Source: JBIOJM01 sp044450785 (GTDB taxonomy: Bacteria > Planctomycetota > Planctomycetia > Isosphaerales > Isosphaeraceae). Taken from it: a DNA stretch of 6,859 bases. This document shows, piece after piece, positions 1 through 5,739 of this stretch. Under the pieces are notes generated by a model. The model searched no databases. It was not told where the DNA came from and saw only the letters and a list, made by a program, of their open reading frames with translations. The stretch lies in assembly GCA_044450785.1 (NCBI GenBank), contig JBIOJM010000442.1, positions 1 to 6,859 on the forward strand, written 5' to 3'. Each line of letters starts with the position of its first letter. Positions within the stretch are counted from its first letter, which is position 1. Made by a program: the position numbers and the translations under genes.

Positions 1-74
1 CGCCCTCCCGCCCCGATCGAGTCCACACATCGCGGATTTCCTGTGGACACACGTCCAGAAATCAAGTGCACTGA

Positions 75-95
75 CGCGAGTGGCTTCGACTCGCG
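75..95. other. 7-bp inverted repeat upstream of the broken gene
   Basis: CGCGAGT (75-81) and ACTCGCG (89-95) are perfect inverse complements separated by a 7-base loop. No T-run follows on either strand, so it is not a standard intrinsic terminator. It may be the hairpin end of a gene left of the window, a protein-binding palindrome, or chance in GC-rich DNA. The rest of 1-152 shows no convincing gene or promoter. Confidence 0.25.
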
Positions 96-143
96 GCGGA
101 TGAATTCCGACGATAGGTCCGATCGATCAGCGTTGTCAACGCC

Positions 144-148
144 AGAGG
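144..148 (+). promoter_or_regulatory. ribosome binding site of the broken gene
   Basis: AGAGG lies four bases before the ATG at 153. It supports 153 as the original start of the family gene, rather than the GTG at 179 that opens the longer downstream reading frame. Confidence 0.5.
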
Positions 149-152
149 TACC

Positions 153-508
153 ATGCAGGAGTACGACAAGAGCAGCAAGTGGCTGATCCAGCACCACGGC
201 GATTCGAGAATCTGCTCGCGGTGACCCAGATTTTGGCCGGGCTGCGATATAATGATCCAAGGTTGTTCCAACTCTTGGGAGGACGGGAAGTCATGATCGA
301 ATCACCGGTGCTGCAGGAATTCGTTGCGGACGCCCAACGAAAATCCATCATTCTCTTCCTCGTTGAGCGTTTTGGTCCGGCCGCCAACGCCATCGGACCG
401 GCGCTCAACGCGATCACAGACCATGAAAAACTCGATGAGTTGACCAGGCTATCGGCGAAGTGCACTGATCTTGAAACCTTCCGGCAAGAAGTTTCGACCC
501 AAGAGTGA
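153..508 (+). pseudogene. internally deleted, frameshifted planctomycete hypothetical protein (Rpn/nuclease-like family)
   Basis: The ATG at 153 opens with MQEYDKSSKWLIQHHGDS, which I recognise as the N-terminus of a hypothetical-protein family of about 280-300 residues, multicopy in planctomycetes and reminiscent of Rpn-type PD-(D/E)XK proteins. After codon 18 (about base 206) the reading frame runs on for five residues and stops at 222-224. In another frame, from about base 207, the sequence resumes with ENLLAVTQILAGLRYNDP and continues to the stop at 506-508; this is the C-terminal part of the same family. Roughly 180-200 central residues, including any catalytic core, are therefore missing, and the two pieces are out of frame. 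A GTG at 179 can open the C-terminal frame (109 residues), but its first residues overlap the N-terminal piece in the wrong frame, so I regard it as accidental. An ATG at 293 has GGGAGGA at 277-283 nine bases upstream and could still yield a 71-residue fragment. Family recognition is from memory; the junction and frame change are seen directly. Confidence 0.72.
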
Positions 509-604
509 TCTCTGGCGAATGTGCGAAAAGCCATAATCACGGCCGCTACGGGAATTCGTAGCAGAGTGAACAAGCGAAGGCATCCTCGGGGATTGGCCCC
601 GCTC

Positions 605-3079
605 ATGAGCGTTTTCAACGCGAAAACTGATGGCAAATTCCGCGATCGTGCCGGTGATGGCCCTGACTCCGGCTCTGCGAACGAGAGTGATCGCGCAGGC
701 AATGACGTTGCTCCGCGCCAGGCCACCTGGTTCGGGGTCGCCGGCGATCGGGCGCTCGCCAGCGGTTCGTTCGTGGGTGTGGTCTTCAACCGCCCGATCG
801 ACCAGGTCTTGACCTATCGCGCGCCCGGCCGGCTCAGGCGGATCATCCAGCCGGGCCAGCGGGTGCGGGTGCCGCTGGGTCGGGGTGACCGCCTGTCGGT
901 CGGCTACTGCGTGCAGGTCGAGATGCAGCCTCCGGCCGACCTCGATCCCGCGCGGATCAAGGAGGTGGTCGAAGTGCTCGACCCCCTGCCCTTGATCGAC
1001 CGGAAGATGCTCGAGCTGACCCGCTGGTTGGCTGATTATTACGCCTGTTCCTGGGGGCAGGCTCTGGATGCCGCGGTTCCGGCGGGGGTCAAGAAGCACG
1101 CGGGGACCCGGGTCGGAACCTTCTATATCGTGCCCGAGGAGACGCGAGAGGCATTGCGATCGGACACGCTGAAGACCCGGCTCACCCCCAAGCAAGCCGC
1201 GGTGCTGGAAGTCCTCTGCCGCACCGACGAGTCACTGACCGCGGCCGACGTCTGCCGCCTGGCGAAGTGCACGACCGTCCCGATCCAGGCGCTCCGGAAG
1301 CAAGGGCTGGTGCATACGGTCCGGAAGCGCCTCCCCGTCGGACTGCCGGGTGCGGCCAGGCCAGCCGCTCGATCGGCGGGACAGGCTCCCGCCCGATCGC
1401 CGGCCCAGGCCGATGCCGATCCACCCGCGCATGCACCCCCGCCGGAAGCCGGTCCTGAAACCGGCCGGCCGCGCCTGATCTTGACCGGCGATCAGGCAAC
1501 GGTGCTCGAGCGCCTCGCGCCCGCGCTCGAGTCGGGCGGCTTCGCCCCATTCCTGATCCACGGCGTGACCGGCAGCGGCAAGACCGAGGTCTATCTGTCG
1601 GCAATCGAACAGGTCGTGGCGCGCGGCCGCGAGGCGATCGTGCTGGTCCCCGAGATCAGCCTGACGCCGCAGACAATCCGCCGGTTCCGGCGACGCTTCA
1701 CCAAGGTCGCCGTCCTGCACAGCCACTTGAACGACGCCGAGCGGCATCGATACTGGCAGAGCATCGCCTCGGGCGAGGTCCAGGTCATCGTCGGCGTCCG
1801 GTCGGCCATCTTCGCGCCCGCGCGCCGGCTGGGGCTGATCGTCATCGACGAAGAGCACGAAAGCACCTTCAAACAGGAGACGACGCCGCGCTACCACGCA
1901 CGCGACGTGGCCGTCAAACGGGCGCAGATGGAAGGGATCCCAGTGCTCCTGGGCTCGGCCACGCCGTCCTTGGAGACCTGGCGGAACGCCGACCGCGGGC
2001 GGTACACCCGCCTGGCGATGCCCACCCGGGTCGGCGGCCGTCCCATGCCCGTCGTCGAAATCATCGATCTGCGGCACGAGAAGGGCCTCTCCGGCGGCCT
2101 GAGCGAATCGCTCCGCCAGGCCATGATCCAGGCAATCGAGGCTGGCGGACAGGTCATCCTGCTCCTGAATCGGCGGGGCTTCCACACGTTCGTCCTCTGC
2201 CCGCGGTGCGGGCATGTCGTCAAGTGCCACGCGTGCGACGTGGCGGCGACGTATCACAAAGGGCGGCACATTTTGATCTGCCATACATGCGACGCCGAGC
2301 GCGCCTGCCCGCCGGCCTGTCCCCATTGCGGCGCACCCAGCTTGCACTACGGCGGCATCGGCACCGAGCGGCTCGAGCGCGAGATCCAGACGTCGTTCCC
2401 GCGGGTCGTCGCGCGGCGGATGGATTCGGACACGATGCGCGCCCACGGCAGCCACGAACGGGTCCTGGAGGCCTTCCACGCCGGCGAGGTCCAGATCCTC
2501 CTCGGCACCCAAATGATCGCCAAGGGCCTCGACTTCCCCAACGTCACCTTGGTCGGGGTCGTCAACGCCGACATCGCGCTCCACTTGCCCGACTTCCGCG
2601 CCGCCGAGCGGACCTTTCAGCTCGTGGCGCAGGTCGCCGGACGCACCGGACGGGGTGACAAGCCCGGCCGCGTGCTCGTCCAGACCTACTCGCCGGACCA
2701 TCCCGCGATCCGCTCGGCCAGACTCCACGACTATGACGCCTTCGTGCAAACCGAGCTCCCCGTGCGAGAACGATACGGCGTTCCCCCCTACGGCCGGCTC
2801 GTTCGGATGATCGCCCGCGGGGCGGCGGAATCAACGGTCTCCGCCTACATGAACGACCTGGCGGCAGCCCTCCGATCGGCCGCCGATCCCTCGGTCCACA
2901 TCCTGGGGCCCGCTCCGGCCCCCATCCTCAAGATTCGCAACCTCTTTCGGTTCCACCTCCAGTTGCGCTGCCCAAACTCCAGGCCCCTCCAGTCGTTGGT
3001 GTCCACCGTGCCGGCCCGGCACCCCACGCCTCATGGCGTCGAGCTTGCCATCGATGTCGACCCAATCACGATGTTGTAA
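605..3079 (+). CDS. priA: primosomal protein N' (replication restart helicase PriA)
   Basis: PriA is a superfamily 2 3'-to-5' DNA helicase that recognises abandoned replication forks and reloads the replicative helicase. Numbering from ATG 605 (824 aa): 3'-DNA-binding domain about 56-162 (VVFNRPIDQVLTY, PGQRVRVPLG); winged helix about 193-242; a Pro/Ala-rich linker about 245-288; helicase lobe 1 with Walker A GVTGSGKT (320-327), DEEH box (415-418) and LLGSATPS (449-456); lobe 2 with eight zinc-binding cysteines at 532, 535, 541, 544, 559, 562, 572 and 575, spaced as I recall for E. coli PriA; GTQMIAKGLDFP from 634; QVAGRTGRG (676-684); C-terminal domain from about 712. Every key motif is present, so it should be active. 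The start is uncertain: a GTG at 521 would add 28 residues, neither start has a clear Shine-Dalgarno, and even from 605 about 55 residues precede the conserved domain. These have weaker G/C bias at third positions than the body. It lies just after a broken gene and seems transcribed alone. Confidence 0.95.
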   Translation: MSVFNAKTDGKFRDRAGDGPDSGSANESDRAGNDVAPRQATWFGVAGDRALASGSFVGVVFNRPIDQVLTYRAPGRLRRIIQPGQRVRVPLGRGDRLSVGYCVQVEMQPPADLDPARIKEVVEVLDPLPLIDRKMLELTRWLADYYACSWGQALDAAVPAGVKKHAGTRVGTFYIVPEETREALRSDTLKTRLTPKQAAVLEVLCRTDESLTAADVCRLAKCTTVPIQALRKQGLVHTVRKRLPVGLPGAARPAARSAGQAPARSPAQADADPPAHAPPPEAGPETGRPRLILTGDQATVLERLAPALESGGFAPFLIHGVTGSGKTEVYLSAIEQVVARGREAIVLVPEISLTPQTIRRFRRRFTKVAVLHSHLNDAERHRYWQSIASGEVQVIVGVRSAIFAPARRLGLIVIDEEHESTFKQETTPRYHARDVAVKRAQMEGIPVLLGSATPSLETWRNADRGRYTRLAMPTRVGGRPMPVVEIIDLRHEKGLSGGLSESLRQAMIQAIEAGGQVILLLNRRGFHTFVLCPRCGHVVKCHACDVAATYHKGRHILICHTCDAERACPPACPHCGAPSLHYGGIGTERLEREIQTSFPRVVARRMDSDTMRAHGSHERVLEAFHAGEVQILLGTQMIAKGLDFPNVTLVGVVNADIALHLPDFRAAERTFQLVAQVAGRTGRGDKPGRVLVQTYSPDHPAIRSARLHDYDAFVQTELPVRERYGVPPYGRLVRMIARGAAESTVSAYMNDLAAALRSAADPSVHILGPAPAPILKIRNLFRFHLQLRCPNSRPLQSLVSTVPARHPTPHGVELAIDVDPITML

Positions 3080-3148
3080 TTGATTGCATGGGCCAGTCGC
3101 CCAGCATTTGGATTTCGAGAATTCATCCGAAAAACCCCTAAAGTTCCG

Positions 3149-3177
3149 TTTACAAGCTCGGGCGATCGGGGTATTGT
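3149..3177 (+). promoter_or_regulatory. candidate sigma70-type promoter of the PEP-CTERM gene
   Basis: TTTACA (3149-3154, five of six matches to the -35 consensus) is separated by exactly 17 bases from TATTGT (3172-3177, four of six matches to -10). A start near 3184 would give a leader of about 150 nt carrying the hairpin at 3289-3312. The remainder of the 3080-3336 intergenic stretch shows no gene. The two boxes are consensus matches only; planctomycete promoters are poorly defined. Confidence 0.38.
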
Positions 3178-3288
3178 TCCCGCCGTTCGTTCACTGCCCG
3201 GTCTGTGCCGGTCTAGCCGGAGGGACGTTCCCAAGCATCTCGGTCCAGGGAAGGACGCCACATCTCGAGTCCAGACGAAGACGTAGCG

Positions 3289-3312
3289 AAGTCGCGGATC
3301 GGATCGCGACTT
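3289..3312 (+). other. leader hairpin before the PEP-CTERM gene
   Basis: AAGTCGCG (3289-3296) and CGCGACTT (3305-3312) are perfect inverse complements around an 8-base loop. The element ends 13 bases before the Shine-Dalgarno at 3326. A pyrimidine-rich stretch follows rather than a true T-run, so premature termination is possible but not evident. It could stabilise the mRNA or bind a regulator. Confidence 0.4.
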
Positions 3313-3325
3313 TCCCATCCGTTTC

Positions 3326-3332
3326 AGGAGGA
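3326..3332 (+). promoter_or_regulatory. strong ribosome binding site deciding the PEP-CTERM start
   Basis: AGGAGGA is a near-perfect Shine-Dalgarno. Three in-frame ATGs follow, at 3334, 3337 and 3343. Counted from the end of AGGAGG, the gaps are 2, 5 and 11 bases. The first is too close, so 3337 fits best. Confidence 0.75.
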
Positions 3333-3336
3333 AATG

Positions 3337-4005
3337 ATGCGCATGACACAAGGGTGGACCAGGCTGCGAACTGCGGTCATCGCCCTGGGACTTATTGCCT
3401 GGACCACCACGGGCGCCAAGGCCGACGCCATATCGAACCTGCTGGATTACAGCACGGCCGGATCGGTCGATACCTCGATCGGGGTTACCGGCGCGAATGT
3501 GATCAGCTACATCCCGGTCACCAACGCTCAAATCGACCCGTCGTCCAACCTTCCCCTGGGTTCGTTCCAGGTCGCCGCCCTGCCGACCGGCCAGTCGACG
3601 ACGTACAACAGCACCCCGTTCAGCATCACCTTCGCGCCGTCCTCGTACAACAACATCGCCTTGACTGACAGCACCCCCGTCACCGTCACCGGTACTCTGA
3701 CCGGCAAGATCACCGGCAGCTATCAGTCGAGCGTGAACGTCGCGTTCAACCCGATCGTCAACGGCGCGTTTCAGCTCGCGGGCGCGTCCAGTACGCTCAA
3801 CATGCTGCAGAACGACCAGAAGCTCCTTGTTCCCGCCTCGGCCGGCGGTACGACCACCTTGGAAGGGATTATCAAGACCGCTGGATCGGGCAATCCCGAG
3901 GCTCCCGTTCCTGAGCCGAGCACGATCGCGCTCTTCCTGAGCACCGTTGGCGGCTTGGGCTTGCGGAAATACGTACTGGCTCGCCGGCAGCGCAGTCAGG
4001 CCTGA
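3337..4005 (+). CDS. secreted PEP-CTERM sorting domain protein of unknown function
   Basis: The product is 222 residues. Basic residues and the hydrophobic segment AVIALGLIAW form a Sec signal peptide with a likely cleavage after AKA (27-29). The mature part is rich in Ser, Thr, Asn, Gly and Val and looks beta-structured; I recognise no enzymatic domain and it has no cysteine. Near the C-terminus VPEPS (191-195) is followed by a hydrophobic segment (about 196-209) and a basic tail (R210, K211, R216, R217, R219). This tripartite tail is the PEP-CTERM signal, which exosortases recognise to process exported proteins and deliver them to the surface or matrix. No exosortase gene is in this window. 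A phenylalanine and threonine sit within the hydrophobic segment, within the usual variation. The gene is a single unit: own candidate promoter, hairpin leader, strong ribosome binding site and terminator. The export and sorting calls are solid; the biological role is unknown. Confidence 0.88.
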   Translation: MRMTQGWTRLRTAVIALGLIAWTTTGAKADAISNLLDYSTAGSVDTSIGVTGANVISYIPVTNAQIDPSSNLPLGSFQVAALPTGQSTTYNSTPFSITFAPSSYNNIALTDSTPVTVTGTLTGKITGSYQSSVNVAFNPIVNGAFQLAGASSTLNMLQNDQKLLVPASAGGTTTLEGIIKTAGSGNPEAPVPEPSTIALFLSTVGGLGLRKYVLARRQRSQA

Positions 4006-4112
4006 GGAACTTGCCAGAGCAGAGCCAACCCCCCCCGCGGGAAAAGGATCGACCGAGCGAGTCTCTCCTCCCCGAGGATCGTCCATCCATCCACCGAATC
4101 GCTCCCTCCCGA

Positions 4113-4143
4113 CCCTCGGCGCGCGAGCGCCGAGGGTTTTTTT
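4113..4143 (+). terminator. intrinsic terminator of the PEP-CTERM gene
   Basis: CCCTCGGCGC (4113-4122) pairs perfectly with GCGCCGAGGG (4127-4136) around a GCGA tetraloop of the GNRA type, followed by seven Ts (4137-4143). It lies 107 bases after the PEP-CTERM stop. The last T is also the first plus-strand base of the converging hydrolase gene's stop codon. Read on the minus strand there is no T-run after the hairpin, so it should work in one direction only. Confidence 0.93.
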
Positions 4144-5642
4144 CAACGTTGCCGTGCGCGGCTCGACGCCTTCACCCTTAAATACAAGACGGCATCCCCA
4201 GCGAAAGGCGGGGTGAACGTTCTCATTGCGCCGCCGCTTGCATCCGCACCCGCGCTCTTGCCGCCAGTTGCCGGGTTCATCCATTCAACCGCAAACCGGC
4301 CGCTGCTGCTTGAAAGATCCACGGTGAGCTTGCCGCCCTTTGGCGCATAGACCAGAAACTCAGGATCAGCCGGGTTGGCGCTGGCAAGAGCATGACCGGT
4401 CGAAGATAGCTTCCCCTGCGGAGTCATCGTGGCCAGATTCATGCGATCGGCATATCCACGGATATAGCCCATCGTATCGCGCACGTTATCCCAACGCGTA
4501 TCCGGTCCCGAACCAATTCCGTTAACAGGAGACGGGCAGAGATTGCGCTTTTCGCGCGGATAATAGACTACGTAGGGATCCATGAACAGCGTTTGATTGC
4601 CGTTGGTGAAGTTGATCCAGAAGTAATTTCGATTGGCCTGTGGGGAGTCGTTCCACATGCCGAAGTAACTGTGGTCTGAATCGTTGATGTTGACCTTGCA
4701 AGCTGGATGACCGCTGCCGCAAGTGGTGGTTGGGGAGATTCTCGCGGAAGGAGCAATCCAGTCGGCATCACTGTTGATGATCGCGGCGTCATCCCTCAGG
4801 CCATCGAGCGCTCCATAGCCGATCGGGTGATGAAGCGGTTTCCCGGCCTCATAAGAGCGGACCAGCGCGATCAGGTGGCTGTTCCACCATTTTGAGTCGA
4901 CGGGAGCTTCCTGGGAGACAATCCAGAGAACATTCGGCAGATCGTTGAGTGCGTCGATCACTTTTTTCACATAGGCGTCCTGAATCGCCGTGATTACATC
5001 AGGCGCGGTCATCGTCACTGACCTGGTTCCACCGCCATCGTCAATTCCATTCACATTGTTTGACCCTGTGATCGGATATCCGTCACCGGAAAAGCGAAAG
5101 CGGAGGAGAAACTCGCCGCTGAAAAGATAGACCCCGGCGTAAATGCCAACCGCATTGAGTTGCTGGACTCGGCCGCGGAGCCGGTCAAAATACGCTTGAT
5201 TGAATCTTGTGAGATCAAATTTCAATTTCCCGTCCGATGCGTTGCCCGGGCCTGTCCGACGCCAGGGCTGCGGAGTTACGCTGAAATCCGGCGGAGAGCT
5301 CGCCGTGGTGGGCAATCCACGGAATGTCGGCAGTTCTGTTGCCCATATTAACGTGAAATTATGCTTGTGTTTAACAAGCATCTCCACATACGCCGCGAAG
5401 TCCAAGGGCTGGATCGAGCCATTCGTCGCCCAATCCTGGAAGTTGTTCCAGGTGTGAGACCCCGTCAAATAGATCGCTTTGCCGGTGCCATCCGTGAAGT
5501 AGTTGGGATTCGTTGAAAGGGCCCGCAGGGGCGCTGTGATTGGCTTTGATTCGGGTGCGGGGGCGCCCCACGCCAGCCCGGCCATCCCGGAAAACAGAAT
5601 CACGGCGGAGAATTCAACCCTGCTCGCGCGCGGAACTGTCAC
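4143..5642 (-). CDS. secreted glycoside-hydrolase-like protein (DUF4038/DUF6298-type barrel with C-terminal putative collagen-binding domain)
   Basis: From the GTG at 5642 the product is 499 residues. This start is chosen because GAGGAG lies seven bases upstream and places a Sec signal peptide at the very N-terminus (hydrophobic AVILFSGMAGLAW, probable cleavage after A29, GAPA). Upstream in-frame starts (ATG 5705, GTG 5756 overlapping pgi) would bury the signal peptide. Family-like landmarks are YLTGSHTWNNFQDW (58-71) at the start of a (beta/alpha)8-type domain, NVLWIVSQEAP (237-247) with E245 where clan-A-like hydrolases carry the acid/base Glu, and FMDPYVVYYP (353-362). A small beta domain at about 427-490 (EFLVYAPKGGKLTVDLS onward) resembles the 'putative collagen-binding domain of a collagenase'. 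C308 and C315 may form a disulfide. The likely role is cleavage of an extracellular polysaccharide; the substrate cannot be inferred. G+C is lower than in neighbouring genes, suggesting acquisition. It follows pgi by 97 bases; co-transcription is possible. Confidence 0.82.
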   Translation of the reverse strand: MTVPRASRVEFSAVILFSGMAGLAWGAPAPESKPITAPLRALSTNPNYFTDGTGKAIYLTGSHTWNNFQDWATNGSIQPLDFAAYVEMLVKHKHNFTLIWATELPTFRGLPTTASSPPDFSVTPQPWRRTGPGNASDGKLKFDLTRFNQAYFDRLRGRVQQLNAVGIYAGVYLFSGEFLLRFRFSGDGYPITGSNNVNGIDDGGGTRSVTMTAPDVITAIQDAYVKKVIDALNDLPNVLWIVSQEAPVDSKWWNSHLIALVRSYEAGKPLHHPIGYGALDGLRDDAAIINSDADWIAPSARISPTTTCGSGHPACKVNINDSDHSYFGMWNDSPQANRNYFWINFTNGNQTLFMDPYVVYYPREKRNLCPSPVNGIGSGPDTRWDNVRDTMGYIRGYADRMNLATMTPQGKLSSTGHALASANPADPEFLVYAPKGGKLTVDLSSSSGRFAVEWMNPATGGKSAGADASGGAMRTFTPPFAGDAVLYLRVKASSRARQR

Positions 5643-5649
5643 TTTGATG

Positions 5650-5655
5650 CTCCTC
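5650..5655 (-). promoter_or_regulatory. ribosome binding site deciding the hydrolase start
   Basis: On the minus strand GAGGAG stands seven bases before the GTG at 5642. No comparable site with proper spacing precedes the ATG at 5705 or the GTG at 5756. The 5642 start also leaves a signal peptide of normal length. Confidence 0.7.
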
Positions 5656-5670
5656 GGCTTTCCCGTAGCC

Positions 5671-5689
5671 GTCTGGCGCCCGGCCAGAC
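5671..5689. other. 7-bp inverted repeat between pgi and the hydrolase gene
   Basis: GTCTGGC (5671-5677) and GCCAGAC (5683-5689) pair around a 5-base loop. On the minus strand it lies after the pgi stop and about 15 bases before the hydrolase ribosome binding site. No T-run follows in either direction, so termination is not supported. It could separate or stabilise transcripts. No convincing promoter was found in 5643-5739. Confidence 0.35.
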
Positions 5690-5739
5690 TCGTTGGCTTC
5701 AACATTGTGGTTCTGCCGACTTTCCAGGTGAGACGTCGT

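Noticed and set aside
179..508. Intact 109-residue gene starting at GTG 179
   Set aside because: Its first residues come from the out-of-frame reading of the N-terminal piece of the same family; family resemblance starts only at about base 207.
1232..2749. 505-codon open frame on the minus strand inside priA
   Set aside because: It lies wholly opposite the conserved helicase core. Such mirror frames are common in high-GC genes with strong third-position bias; the product shows no domain.
3089..3103. Terminator for priA
   Set aside because: Only a 5-bp stem (TGGGC / GCCCA) with no T-run; too weak to call.
3031..4284. Long open frame (417 codons) on the minus strand across the PEP-CTERM gene
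   Set aside because: It is antisense to a gene with signal peptide, sorting tail, ribosome binding site and terminator. It runs through the terminator hairpin, its product is Arg/Gly-rich with no recognisable domain, and it overlaps the end of the hydrolase gene in another frame.
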